Positions 34,633 through 43,873 are shown, counted from the first letter of the stretch. The stretch: 64,000 bases of DNA from PFL42 sp963789825 (GCA_963789825.1 CAWBME010000006.1:1-64000), one strand, 5' to 3'. A program made the numbers and translations. The notes: generated from the letters alone by a model not told the origin.

Positions 34633-36036
34633 ATGTCGTTGTTGAGTAAGATCGAGAAGGAGGCGCAGCGTCCGGCGTCCAACGGGGCAGCGCCCTCCCT
34701 GCCCGGCACCACTCGCTTGCAGCCGGCGCGCCCGCGACCGACGGCGATCTCCAGCGAGACCCGCGGCGATCCGATCACCGGGTTGAAGGTGCGCGTCCAG
34801 AACAAACTGCTGGCCGAGCTTGACCCTTCGATGGACGTCAGCCAGACGGCGGAAGTGCGCAAGACGATTGAGGACCTCTTTGAGAGTATCCTGACCGAGG
34901 AGAAGATCGTGCTCTCCCGTCCGGAGCGCCGCCGCCTGTTCGAGCAGATCGTGGCGGAAATCCTCGGCCTCGGACCGCTCGAGCCGCTGCTGGCGGACGA
35001 GACCATCACCGAGATCATGGTCAACGGGGGAAAGAACATCTACATCGAGCGCGGCGGCAAGATCTTCCGCGAGCCGGTGGCCTTCGAGAGCGACGATCAC
35101 CTGATGCGCATCATCGACCGCATCGTGTCCCCGCTCGGACGCCGCATCGACGAGTCCAGCCCGTATGTGGACGCCCGCCTGACGGACGGCTCGCGCGTCA
35201 ACGCCATCATCCCGCCGATATCGCTGGTCGGCCCAACGCTGACCATTCGTAAGTTCGCCAAGATCCCGATCACCGTCGACCAGATGGTCGAGTGGGGAAC
35301 GGTGACGGCGGAAGCGGTCGAGTTCATGAAGGCGTGCGTCATCGGCCGGATCAACATGGTGGTCTCGGGCGGCACCGGCTCCGGCAAGACCACCTTTCTC
35401 AACCTGCTCTCCGGCTACATCCCGGCGAACGAGCGCATCATCACCATCGAGAACGCCGCCGAGCTCCAGCTGCGCCAGGAGCACGTCGTCACCCTGGAAT
35501 CGCGCCCGCCGAATATCGAGGGACGCGGCGAGGTCACCATCCAGAACCTGGTGGTCAACTCGCTGCGAATGCGCCCCGACCGCATCATTGTGGGCGAGAT
35601 CCGCTCCGAGGAAGCCCTGGACATGCTTCAGGCGATGAACACCGGTCACGAGGGTTCGATGACCACGGCGCACTCCAATAGCCCGCGCGATACCTTGTCG
35701 CGTATCGAGACCATGACGCTGATGGCCGGCATGGACCTGCCGGTCCGCGCCATTCGCGAGCAAATCGCCTCCGCCTTGGAGCTGGTCGTTCATCTGGAAC
35801 GCCAGCGGGACGGCACGCGCAAGGTCACCCATGTCACCGAGATCCAGGGGATGGAAGGCGACGTCATCACCATGACGGACATCTTCGTCTTCGAACAGAC
35901 CGGCTTCGAGAACGGCAAGGTGATTGGCCGCCTGCGCCCAACCGGGCTGCGCCCGAGGTTCATGGACAAGATCGAGCAGGCCGGCATCCGTCTTCCGGCC
36001 TCGATCTTCGGTGTGGGCGATAGGAGTCGCTACTAG
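34633..36036 (+). CDS. tadA: TadA/CpaF secretion ATPase
   Basis: This 467-residue hexameric ATPase drives Flp pilus assembly. The N-terminal region is followed by GLGPLEPLLADETITEIMVNG, characteristic of the CpaF subfamily. Walker A is GGTGSGKT (246-253). Then come the Asp box (TIENAAELQL), Walker B region (RPDRIIVGEIRSEEALDML) and the His box NTGHEGSMTTAHSNSP. ATG 34633 has GGAGG upstream. It lies between cpaE and tadB; the next gene starts three bases after its stop. A long antisense open frame across it is a shadow. Confidence 0.96.
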   Translation: MSLLSKIEKEAQRPASNGAAPSLPGTTRLQPARPRPTAISSETRGDPITGLKVRVQNKLLAELDPSMDVSQTAEVRKTIEDLFESILTEEKIVLSRPERRRLFEQIVAEILGLGPLEPLLADETITEIMVNGGKNIYIERGGKIFREPVAFESDDHLMRIIDRIVSPLGRRIDESSPYVDARLTDGSRVNAIIPPISLVGPTLTIRKFAKIPITVDQMVEWGTVTAEAVEFMKACVIGRINMVVSGGTGSGKTTFLNLLSGYIPANERIITIENAAELQLRQEHVVTLESRPPNIEGRGEVTIQNLVVNSLRMRPDRIIVGEIRSEEALDMLQAMNTGHEGSMTTAHSNSPRDTLSRIETMTLMAGMDLPVRAIREQIASALELVVHLERQRDGTRKVTHVTEIQGMEGDVITMTDIFVFEQTGFENGKVIGRLRPTGLRPRFMDKIEQAGIRLPASIFGVGDRSRY

Positions 36037-36039
36037 GCG

Positions 36040-37044
36040 ATGGACCTGCCCAGCCTGATCCTGTTCATCGGCGGCACGATCGGCCTGCTGTTGCTGGGGG
36101 CAGGGGTCGTCTCGTCCCTTGTCGGCCGCAGGACGGTTGTCGAGGAACGCTTGGGACGCTATGCCGAGACTGGCGGCATGGTCATGCCGGCCGCCGAAGT
36201 CGAGGTCAAGAAGAAGGAAAAACGCACGACCGCTTTGAGTGACTTCCTCAACCGGCTGGGCGAGGGCACCGACCGCTTCAACAAGATTTCGCGCAACCTG
36301 GCTCGGGCCGACATCAAGCTGCGGCCGGCGGAGTACATCGCGGCCCAGTTCATCAGCGCGGTCGTCGTCGCCTTGATCGCCTACGTGCTCGGCCGAAGCG
36401 CGATCTTCTCCATCATCGGAGGGGTGCTCGGATTCCTGCTGCCCCAGATGTATGTCTCGCGGGCGCAGAAGGGTCGCTTGAAGAAGTTCGACCAGCAGCT
36501 TGGCGACATGCTGAACCTGATGGTCAACGGCCTGCGCGCCGGCTACTCCACGCTGCAGGCGATGGAGGCTGTCAGCCGCGAGCTGCCCGCTCCGATCTGC
36601 GACGAGTTCCGCCGCGTGGTCCAGGAGATGCAGCTGGGCCTGGCGATGGAAGACTCGATGGACCACCTGCTGCGCCGCATCCAGAGCGAGGACCTAGATC
36701 TTGTGATCACGGCTATCAACGTCCAGCGCGAGGTGGGCGGCAATCTCGCCGAAATCCTCGACACGATCTCCTTCGTGATTCGTGAGCGTGTTCGCATCAA
36801 GGGCGAGATCGCGGCGCTGACCGCGCAAGGGCGGGCGACGGCCTGGGTGATCAGCAGCATGCCGATCGCTCTGTTCTTTCTGTTGATGGCCATCAACCCG
36901 GAATACATCAAGAAGCCGTTCGAAGTTGGCACCCCGATCTTCCTGGATTCCGGGGCATGCGGAATCGGCTGGGTGTGCGTGTCGCTCGGATTGATTGGGT
37001 CGGGCTTCGCCATTGTTCAGAAGATGGTGAAGATCGACATCTAG
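36040..37044 (+). CDS. tadB: TadB pilus assembly membrane protein
   Basis: This 334-residue inner-membrane platform protein belongs to the T2SF (GspF-like) family. It has one N-terminal helix, a pair of helices near residues 105-150, the cytoplasmic T2SF domain (DMLNLMVNGLRAGYSTLQAMEAV, PICDEFRRVVQEMQLG, INVQREVGGNLAEILDTIS) and two C-terminal helices. It pairs with TadC and docks on TadA. It directly follows tadA with a 3-bp gap. Confidence 0.94.
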   Translation: MDLPSLILFIGGTIGLLLLGAGVVSSLVGRRTVVEERLGRYAETGGMVMPAAEVEVKKKEKRTTALSDFLNRLGEGTDRFNKISRNLARADIKLRPAEYIAAQFISAVVVALIAYVLGRSAIFSIIGGVLGFLLPQMYVSRAQKGRLKKFDQQLGDMLNLMVNGLRAGYSTLQAMEAVSRELPAPICDEFRRVVQEMQLGLAMEDSMDHLLRRIQSEDLDLVITAINVQREVGGNLAEILDTISFVIRERVRIKGEIAALTAQGRATAWVISSMPIALFFLLMAINPEYIKKPFEVGTPIFLDSGACGIGWVCVSLGLIGSGFAIVQKMVKIDI

Positions 37045-37049
37045 CAGCG

Positions 37050-37068
37050 CCCGCCCGGTTCGGGCGGG
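37050..37068 (+). terminator. Small hairpin between tadB and tadC
   Basis: The arms CCCGCCCG and CGGGCGGG form an 8-bp stem with a 3-nt loop in the 36-bp gap. There is no U-tract, so a processing or attenuation element is as likely as a terminator. Confidence 0.35.
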
Positions 37069-37080
37069 GGAGAACAGCGC

Positions 37081-38028
37081 ATGGCGATAGCGATCATCCT
37101 TGCGATAGCCGTCATCGGGGCCGTGGTCCTGGTCGTGGCCGGGATCCGCTCCCCGGAGGCCAAGAATTCGATCCAAGACCGGTTGGCCACCTATACGGAA
37201 CGGCAAGGGGACGAGGTGGTGACGCTCGAGGAAATCGAGCTCTCCGAGCGATTTCAAGAACGAATCCTGATCCCGACGCTCAATCGCATCGGCAAGCTGG
37301 CGGCCCGTTTCACACCGCAGGCGACCTCGGAGTCGACCAAGAAGAAGCTGGAAACCGCCGGGCTCCAGGTCGATCCGTCCTTCTTCCTGTCGCTGCGCTT
37401 TGTGCTGGCCGGGCTGTTCGGCGGCGCCATCCTGATCGTGTACCTGGTAACCGGACGCAACTTCCTGCAGGGCCTTGGCCTCAGCGTGCTGTTCGCCGCG
37501 CTCGGCTTCTTCTTCCCCGACCTGTGGCTGCGCAGCCGTGTGTCGCGGCGGCAGAAGGGCATCTTCCGCGCGATGCCAGACGCTCTCGACCTGCTGACGA
37601 TCTGCGTTGAGGCCGGCCTGGGCTTCGATTCCGCCATGGCGAAGGTGCACGAGAAGTGGGAGAACGATCTGGCCCTGGAGTTCGGACGCGTGATCCAGGA
37701 GATCCGCCTCGGCAAGCTCCGTCGCGATGCGATGCGCGACATGGCCGACCGTCTGCAGGTGACCGAGCTGACCAGCTTCGTGGCGGCCATCATCCAGTCG
37801 GAGCAACTCGGCGTCAGTATGGCCAAGGTCCTGCGAATCCAGTCGGATCAGATGCGGGTCCGCCGCCGGCAGATGGCCGAGGAAGAAGCCCACAAGCTCC
37901 CGATCAAGATGATCTTCCCCATTGCGCTGCTGATCTTTCCATCGATCATGGTGATCCTGCTCGGCCCGGCGGCCGCCTCCCTGATGGGCTCAGCGCTTGG
38001 CGGCATTCTGGGATTCTCAGGCGGCTAG
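37081..38028 (+). CDS. tadC: TadC pilus assembly membrane protein
   Basis: This 315-residue protein is the second T2SF platform protein of the Tad machine. It has an N-terminal helix, a helix pair near 95-145, the motif FRAMPDALDLLTICVEAGLGFDSAM, VIQEIRLGKLRRDAMRDMADR and two C-terminal helices ending ALGGILGFSGG. It is the last Tad gene visible. TadD, TadE/F, the prepilin peptidase TadV and the secretin are not in the window. Confidence 0.94.
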   Translation: MAIAIILAIAVIGAVVLVVAGIRSPEAKNSIQDRLATYTERQGDEVVTLEEIELSERFQERILIPTLNRIGKLAARFTPQATSESTKKKLETAGLQVDPSFFLSLRFVLAGLFGGAILIVYLVTGRNFLQGLGLSVLFAALGFFFPDLWLRSRVSRRQKGIFRAMPDALDLLTICVEAGLGFDSAMAKVHEKWENDLALEFGRVIQEIRLGKLRRDAMRDMADRLQVTELTSFVAAIIQSEQLGVSMAKVLRIQSDQMRVRRRQMAEEEAHKLPIKMIFPIALLIFPSIMVILLGPAAASLMGSALGGILGFSGG

Positions 38029-38060
38029 GGCTCACCCGCCCGCCGTCGCCGGGAGGCGGC

Positions 38061-38777
38061 ATGGGGCGCCAGGGGGAAGGGCAACCGAAGAGGCCGGATG
38101 GGAACTGGCTCCAGCCGCTGCTGGAGCTTGTGTTTCCGACCCGATGCTTGGGCTGTGGCTGCCATGGGAGCGTATGGTGTGCGCGGTGCAATGCGGCGCT
38201 CGAGCCGCTGCGCGAACCGCTCTGTGCCGTGTGCGGGGATCCGCTCTCCGGCCGGTCCGTCTGCCGCCGCTGCAGCCACTCGGACCTCTCGTTTCCCATT
38301 CGCTCCTTCGCCCACTACCGCGGCCCGCTGGCGAGGGCATTGGTGCGATTGAAGTATCGCCCTTCGACCGAGATGGCTGCCGTCATGGGAGAGTGGCTGG
38401 GCCAAGTGGTTCGCCAGGCCGGCTGGCGCATCGAGCTTGCCGTCCCCGTGCCGCTGGGGCGGGCCCGGCAGCGCCGGAGAGGCTATAATCAAGGTGCCCT
38501 CATCGCATCCAGCCTGGCAGGGAGCCTTGGGATCGACTTTCGACCTGCTGCCATCCAGCGCACCCGAGAGACGCCCTCGCAGGTCGGGCTGGACGCCGAG
38601 GCGCGTCGCCGGAACGTGCAGGGTGCTTTCCAGGCAAGACCCCAGGATGTCCAAGACCGATCGGTGTGTCTGGTCGATGATCTGATGACGACCGGAGCGA
38701 CGCTCGTCGCCTGCGCTGAGGCTGTGCGTCTGGCCGGGGGCGGTACCGTCGTGGGCGTCACGGTCGGGCGGGCATGA
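38061..38777 (+). CDS. comF: ComF family phosphoribosyltransferase-like protein
   Basis: This 238-residue protein has an N-terminal double zinc-ribbon (CLGCGCHGSVWCARC, CAVCGDPLSGRSVCRRC) and a PRTase fold. RQRRRGYNQ and the PRPP motif SVCLVDDLMTTGAT are typical of ComF, needed for DNA uptake during competence, possibly as a link between the uptake channel and recombination. ATG 38061 is supported by GGGAGG just upstream. Open frames extending back over tadC are shadows. Its place behind a pilus operon is suggestive, but comF-hpf adjacency is common. Confidence 0.9.
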   Translation: MGRQGEGQPKRPDGNWLQPLLELVFPTRCLGCGCHGSVWCARCNAALEPLREPLCAVCGDPLSGRSVCRRCSHSDLSFPIRSFAHYRGPLARALVRLKYRPSTEMAAVMGEWLGQVVRQAGWRIELAVPVPLGRARQRRRGYNQGALIASSLAGSLGIDFRPAAIQRTRETPSQVGLDAEARRRNVQGAFQARPQDVQDRSVCLVDDLMTTGATLVACAEAVRLAGGGTVVGVTVGRA

Positions 38778-38813
38778 TTCGCATCCGTGTGGGGCAACCC
38801 CCAAGGAGGCAAG

Positions 38814-39374
38814 ATGACGGTAGCTGTCGAGATCAGCGTTCGCAACTTGGACTTGAATGACCGCCTGCGGGACTACGTCACCAAGAAGGCCAGCAAGCTC
38901 GATCGGTACCTGGACATTCTTGAGGAGGCCAAGATCGACCTGGCGTACGACAAGAGCGCCCGCAGCAGCGACGATCGCCAGGTGGCGCAACTGACTGTGC
39001 ACGGCAAGGGCGTGATGCTGCGCGCCGAAGAGCGCACCGACGACATCTATGCCTCGATCGATGCCGTGATGGAGAAGATGTACCGCCAGGTTGAGCGCTA
39101 CAAGGGGCGACACTGGCGGGGCCGTGGCGACGGGCGCACTGCGGCCGAGGTCGCCTCAGCTCCCGATGGCGAAACCTTCGAGGCGGAGCGCACCATCATC
39201 CGCCGTAAGCGCTTTCCGCTCTCCCCAATGGATGAGAGCGAGGCGATCGAGCAGATGGATCTGCTCGGCCATACCGATTTCTTCGTCTTCCTCAACGTGG
39301 GTTCCAACACCGTCAATGTCCTGTATCGCCGCCGCGATGGCACGCTCGGTCTGATCGAGACCGAGGTCTCCTAG
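38814..39374 (+). CDS. hpf: Long-form ribosome hibernation promoting factor
   Basis: This 186-residue protein binds the 30S subunit and dimerises ribosomes in stationary phase. The N-terminal S30AE domain starts VEISVRNLDLNDRLRDYVTKK with LDRYLDILEEAKIDL. A linker leads to the C-terminal dimerisation domain: RKRFPLSPMDESEAIEQMDLLGHTDFFVFLN and VNVLYRRRDGTLGLIE. Two domains make it long HPF. ATG 38814 has AAGGAGG at 38803-38809. It is followed by a long perfect hairpin. Confidence 0.95.
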   Translation: MTVAVEISVRNLDLNDRLRDYVTKKASKLDRYLDILEEAKIDLAYDKSARSSDDRQVAQLTVHGKGVMLRAEERTDDIYASIDAVMEKMYRQVERYKGRHWRGRGDGRTAAEVASAPDGETFEAERTIIRRKRFPLSPMDESEAIEQMDLLGHTDFFVFLNVGSNTVNVLYRRRDGTLGLIETEVS

Positions 39375-39381
39375 CCACGAT

Positions 39382-39420
39382 GCCTCGGGAGCCCGCCCAT
39401 TCAGGGCGGGCTCCCGAGGC
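39382..39420 (+). terminator. 17-bp perfect hairpin after hpf
   Basis: The arms at 39382-39398 and 39404-39420 (GCCTCGGGAGCCCGCCC and its complement) pair without mismatch around a 5-nt loop. There is no U-tract, and the next gene starts nine bases later. It may separate hpf from that gene or cap the downstream message. Confidence 0.6.
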
Positions 39421-39429
39421 GCGCTGCAC

Positions 39430-40530
39430 ATGCACCGCTCGCTGCCCGTCTTGCTGCTGCTTCCACCGGCCGGCGCCAGCCGCGCCGAGAGCTGGATGGG
39501 CGAGGTGCGCCTGGCGGCGGCGCTCGATCTGGTCGAGCGGCTGCAGCAATTGGGTTCGGCCTCGACGGTGATTGCCCTGGCGGCGCGGCCTGAGGATGAG
39601 GAGCGCCTGAAGGCCGTAGGCGTGCAGCCGTTGCCGGCCACGCAGACGCCGTTCCACTTCGGCGCCGTGCTGGCAGCGTTCGCCTCAGGTCCGGGGCGCG
39701 GCGGCATGGCCTACTTCGGGGGCGCCAGTGCGCCCCTGACGGGAATCGACTCGCTGCGAGCGGCCTTTGCTGTGTCTGAGGCCCCCCAGCCGACGGCAGC
39801 GGTCAACAACCTGTATTCCACCGATTGGTTTGTGATCAACGACGGTGCGCCTCTGGCGCGGCTGGCGCCGACCCTGGCCACCGACAACCCGCTCGGCTGG
39901 CGCCTGCAGCAGGAAGCGGGCTGCAGCGTGCGCAGCCTGCCGATCGGCGCGGCAACCCGTGCCGACATCGACACCCCGGCAGACGCCGCCCTGGTGATGG
40001 ACCACCCGGCACTTGGGCCCCGATTGCGCGGCGTGCTTGATCAAGGCCCGGTAGAGCTGCGCCTGCGAGTTGCGGGCGTGCGCCAGGTGCTGGAGGCGCA
40101 GGCTCGCACGCTCGCCGTGATCGGCCGCTCTTCGTCGCATGTGTGGCGGGAACTGGAAGGGCGAGGCCGAACTTCGGTCCGCCTGTTTGTCGAGGAACGC
40201 GGCATGCTGGCCAACGGTCGCGCCGAGCGCGGGGAGGTCCGCTCCTTGATCGGGGAAATGATCGATGACGTCGGGCCGGAGGTCTTCGTAGAGCGGCTGT
40301 CGACGATGGCCGACGCCGTACTCTGGGACACACGCGTGTGGATGGCGCACGCCGGAGCGTGGCCGCCGGAGGGCGATCGGTTCGCCGCCGATCTGGGTTG
40401 GGCGGATGCGGTGATGGACCCGGGGCTACGCCGGCTGACGGCAGCCGTCGCTGGGAGCCCGATCCCCGTGCTGTGCGGCGGCCACGGTGTGGTGGCCGGA
40501 GCCGTGCTGGCCCTGCTGGAGAGCCTCTAG
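39430..40530 (+). CDS. Uncharacterised two-domain protein, nucleotidyltransferase-like N-terminus
   Basis: This 366-residue soluble protein has no confident family. Residues 1-180 resemble a MobA/CofC-type nucleotidyltransferase fold only in outline: hydrophobic first strand (LPVLLLLPPAGASRAESWMG), alternating strands, and an ATRADIDTPADAALV segment like the DIDTP end of such domains. The canonical glycine-rich nucleotide loop is not obvious. The remaining part has VRLFVEERGMLANG and ends IPVLCGGHGVVAGAVLALL. It sits between hpf and an HNH nuclease on the opposite strand. A cofactor or sugar-nucleotide role is speculation. Confidence 0.6.
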   Translation: MHRSLPVLLLLPPAGASRAESWMGEVRLAAALDLVERLQQLGSASTVIALAARPEDEERLKAVGVQPLPATQTPFHFGAVLAAFASGPGRGGMAYFGGASAPLTGIDSLRAAFAVSEAPQPTAAVNNLYSTDWFVINDGAPLARLAPTLATDNPLGWRLQQEAGCSVRSLPIGAATRADIDTPADAALVMDHPALGPRLRGVLDQGPVELRLRVAGVRQVLEAQARTLAVIGRSSSHVWRELEGRGRTSVRLFVEERGMLANGRAERGEVRSLIGEMIDDVGPEVFVERLSTMADAVLWDTRVWMAHAGAWPPEGDRFAADLGWADAVMDPGLRRLTAAVAGSPIPVLCGGHGVVAGAVLALLESL

Positions 40531-41034
40531 CTACCAGCCCTTGAGGTAGGTCTCCCAGTCCCGATTGCGCTCGAGGTGGGGCGAGAACAGGTACATGGCG
40601 CTGGCAACGGGCTCACGCGCTGGGCGTTGCAGGGCCATGCGCGCCTCCTGCACGGTACGTCCGCCTTTGTGCAGGTTGCAGGTCGGGCAGGCAGCCACCA
40701 GGTTGTGCCAGCTGTGCTCGCCGCCGCGATGGCGCGGGATCAGGTGGTCGATCGTCATGCGGGGCGACCGCGAGCCGCAGTACTGGCAGGTGAAGTTGTC
40801 ACGCCGGAAGACCTCGCGTTTGGTCAGTCGCACGCGCGGCCGCGGCCGACGCACCATGTGTCCCAGTCGGATGACGGAGGGGCGGGGGAGAGTCAGCCGC
40901 ACGGTATGCACGTAGCCGCGGCCGTTGGCCAGCATCTCGGCCTTGCCGGCAACCAGCAGCGTGAGCGCACGTCGCGTGGAGCAGACGTTCAGCGGCTCGT
41001 AGTTGGCGTTGAGCACCAGCACCGGATCGTTCAT
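40531..41034 (-). CDS. HNH endonuclease family protein
   Basis: This 167-residue protein starts MNDPVLVLNANYEPLNVC, the standard opening of a conserved bacterial HNH family. The metal-binding and nuclease core is CQYCG, TIDHLIPRHRGGEHSWHNLVAACPTCN and HKGGRT, with two CxxC pairs. It is a stand-alone housekeeping type rather than a mobile-element homing enzyme, though its cellular role is not established. ATG 41034 is used; the longer frame upstream lacks family similarity. It is convergent with the 39430 gene, with adjoining stops. Confidence 0.9.
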   Translation of the reverse strand: MNDPVLVLNANYEPLNVCSTRRALTLLVAGKAEMLANGRGYVHTVRLTLPRPSVIRLGHMVRRPRPRVRLTKREVFRRDNFTCQYCGSRSPRMTIDHLIPRHRGGEHSWHNLVAACPTCNLHKGGRTVQEARMALQRPAREPVASAMYLFSPHLERNRDWETYLKGW

Positions 41035-41058
41035 CGCTAGCCGACCGCAATGGGCAGC

Positions 41059-41067
41059 ATTATAGCA
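41059..41067 (-). promoter_or_regulatory. Extended -10 promoter of the HNH gene
   Basis: Read on minus, TGCTATAAT is a perfect extended -10 box 25 bp before ATG 41034. No clear -35 box is visible, which extended -10 promoters tolerate. Confidence 0.5.
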
Positions 41068-41146
41068 CCGGCGCACGTGCGGCTGGCTGTGCAATGCGCT
41101 AGGGTGTGTCAGGACAGTACGCAGGAAAGTGGGAGCGGGCGGGGTC

Positions 41147-42986
41147 CTAGACGACGCGCTGGCGTAGGTACGAGCTGATGTAGTCCATGGCAGCGACCAC
41201 GACCGCGATGGCCAGCATCTGGGCCGCGGCGGCCCGGTAGTTGAGCAGGTTGATGTTCTGTTGCAGCAGGAAGCCGATGCCGCCACCGCCAACGAAACCG
41301 ATGATGGTCGACATGCGGACGTTGATGTCCCACCGATACATGGTGTACGAGATGAAGGGCGGGACGATCTGCGGGACAACGGCATAGATGATGGTCTGCA
41401 GGCGATTGGCGCCGGTGGCGTCCACGGCCTCCAGCGGGCCCGGGAAGGATGCTCTCAACCTGCTCCGAGTACAGCTTTCCCAGGCTGACGATGGTGTGCA
41501 GGCCCAGCGCCAGCACACCGGCAAAGGGGCCGATGCCAACGGCGATCACGAACACAATCGCCATGACCAGCGCCTCCACCGAACGGGTGAAGTTGAGGAT
41601 CGTCCGGGTGATGGTGTAGATGAACATCCCATTGGGTAATGTGTCTTTGGGCTTGACCATCGCCGCCAGCACGAGCCCGCTGATCGCCCCCACGGCCATG
41701 GGGATCCACAGCGTGAACGACGGCTCCCCGATTTGGTACAACGCATCGATCAGCAGTCCCAGCAGCCCCAAGATCGTTGCCCCGGCCGCTGCAGTCACGA
41801 CCAGGTTGAAGGCCTTCACCCACCGGGCAGGGGCGCGTTCGGAGTAGTGCTGGCCCATCCGGGAGAGCTGGCTGCTCAGCGCGCCACCTGCGGCCAGCGC
41901 CGCCAGCACCGGGGTGGTGAGGCGCAGGATCTCACCGATTTGGTAGAGGAAACCGCCCAGGAATCCGAAACTGGCCAGGAGGTCCTCCAGGAGCGAACCG
42001 AGGTTCATGGCCAGGGCGGCCAACTGGAACAAGGCGAAGAGCAGCGCCAGTGCGGCAAAGGCTATCAGCAGGGCGCGTGCCAGGCGGATTCCGGTCCCGG
42101 GGGGCGTGAGTTCCTCCTGGGGCAGCGCCCAGCGCATGGCCTGCCAGGCGCCGAGCGGCGCAATCACAACCGCGGCGAGGTTTGCCAGCAGGCTGGATGC
42201 CAGCGGCTCACCGAGCGCACCCACCCAGCGCGCCGCCAGGAATCCGATGACGATGCCGACGGGCCAACCCAGCACGGAGAGTGAGATGCTCGCCAGGGGG
42301 CTCCTCACTGCGGCCATCAGGTTGCGGGCGGCCATGAAGCTCAGCGGGATTGCCAGCACCGTGCCGATGGCCGTGGCGAGCAGCGCCAGGAAGACGGTCT
42401 CGACGATCTTGTCCCAGGTGCTATAGGCGGTCTCGGTCAGCTTGGGCAGCGCGCCGAGGTTGCGGCGAATCGTGGCTCGAAGGTACTGAACCTCGTCGCT
42501 CGGACGATCGGGCAGCTCCAGCGTCGCCAGAAAGTGGCCCTGGGCATCGGTGATCGCGATGCCATTCCCCAGCGTGACCGTGTTTGCGGGGTCACTTCCG
42601 GGGACGAATCGCAGGGGACCTTTGGCGTTTGGGTAGAAGTTGAAGCCCTCGACCTGCACCGTCCCCTCGGGTTCGGCGCAGGCGGGCGTGATCACCATGT
42701 ACGGGTTGGTGGCGTCCGGCGCCGGAAGTGCGGCAAGGGACTCCTCACTGGGGCAGGGGATGAATAGCGGAGCGGTCGCAATGACCTCCTCCTGTTCGTA
42801 AGCGAACAGATCGGGCTTGGCCAGCGCCCGGAGCACGCGCCTCAGGCTTTCCTGGCGTTGCTCGCTGCGCAGCTCGGTAAGGTCCACCTGCGTGATCTGG
42901 AACCCGTAGGCGAACACGACCAGGACCAGCACGGTCAGCAAGCCGATCCGCACGGATTTCCAGATGGAGGTTGGCTTGGTCTTCAT
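41147..42986 (-). CDS. phnE: PhnE-type phosphonate ABC transporter permease, one frameshift
   Basis: The repaired protein has about 613 residues, roughly twice the usual PhnE length. An N-terminal helix (VRIGLLTVLVLVVFAYGF) is followed by about 150 extracytoplasmic residues before the first ABC membrane region (DKIVETVFLALLATAIGTVLA). The C-terminal half has the EAA-type loop EAVDATGANRLQTIIYAVVPQI and the PhnE motif MYRWDINVRMSTIIGFVGGGGIG. The frame changes near 41440 because of one extra C in GGGCCCG. It starts five bases after phnC. The long insert may form a domain meeting the binding protein. Phosphonate, phosphite or phosphate import is inferred. Confidence 0.9.
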
Positions 42987-42991
42987 GCGCG

Positions 42992-43745
42992 TCAGCCCAC
43001 GCGCTCCGCGTCGCGCCCGTAGATTTCCTTGAACTTCTGGTCGTCGATCTCGGTCGGCAGCCCTTCGAAGACGAGTTGTCCCTCATTGAGGGCGATCACT
43101 CGGTCCGCATAGCGATGGACCAGGTCGAGGAAATGCAGGCTGCACAGCACGGTGACGCCGTCCTGCTGGTTGATCTCCTCCAGATGCTTCATGATGCTGT
43201 GGGCGAGCACCGGATCCAGGCTGGCCACCGGTTCGTCGGCCAGGATCATTTCCGGATCCTGCATCAGCGCCCGGGCGATCCCGACTCGCTGCTGCTGGCC
43301 GCCGCTCAGCTCGTCGGCGCGTTGACCGGCTTTGTCGGCGATGCCGACACGCTCCATCTGCCGCATGGCCTTCTCGACGTCCTGATGCGGGAACCGATTG
43401 AGCAGGCTCCAGGCCGGGTTGACGTACCCCAGGCGCCCGGCCAGCACGTTGGTGATGACCGAGGAGCGGCTGACCAGGTTGAAGTGCTGGAAGACCATGC
43501 CGAACCTGCGGCGAATGCGGCGCATCTCCTCGGGTGTGGCCGCGGTGATGTCTTCGCCGTTCCACAGGATCTGGCCTTCGGTAGGTTCAACGAGGCGGTT
43601 GATGCAGCGCAGCAAGGTGGACTTGCCCGAACCGCTCAGCCCGATGACCGCCAGGAATTGCCCATCGGGCACCTCGAAGGTGACCCGGTCAAGGGCCTTG
43701 ACGCCCCCCGTCGTAGATCTTCGTCAGGTTGCTCACCTGGAGCAT
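42992..43745 (-). CDS. phnC: PhnC-type ABC transporter ATPase, one frameshift
   Basis: The repaired protein has about 251 residues and starts MLQVSNLTKIYDGG. It carries Walker A GLSGSGKST, the Q loop MVFQHFNLV, signature LSGGQQQRVGIARAL, Walker B MILADEPVASLDP and the switch His in LCSLHFLDL. VNPAWSLLNRFP and the final KEIYGRDAERV are PhnC hallmarks. The frame changes near 43706 in GGGGGG, one G too many. It powers PhnE (five bases downstream) and is separated from phnD by two hairpins. Confidence 0.92.
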
Positions 43746-43764
43746 GCGGGGTTACTCGCAAAGC

Positions 43765-43803
43765 GCTGCGGCCGGGCCGGTGGACTCACGGCCCGGCCGC
43801 AGC
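43765..43803 (-). terminator. 14-bp perfect hairpin between phnD and phnC
   Basis: The arms GCTGCGGCCGGGCC (43765-43778) and its complement (43790-43803) enclose an 11-nt loop. With the next hairpin it forms a double barrier, which could raise phnD mRNA over phnCE. Confidence 0.55.
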
Positions 43804-43830
43804 GGATCAGCACCAATCGGCTCGTTGGAA

Positions 43831-43858
43831 CTCGGGCAGGGGGCTGCCCCTGCCCGAG
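43831..43858 (-). terminator. 12-bp perfect hairpin between phnD and phnC
   Basis: The arms CTCGGGCAGGGG (43831-43842) and CCCCTGCCCGAG (43847-43858) enclose a 4-nt loop, 16 bp after the phnD stop. No U-tract follows. Confidence 0.55.
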
Positions 43859-43873
43859 CTCCGGTTGGCAGAC

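Noticed and set aside
34438..36666. A 742-codon open frame on minus opposite tadA/tadB
   Set aside because: Antisense shadow of strongly conserved tad genes; His/Asp/Gln-rich composition with no domain.
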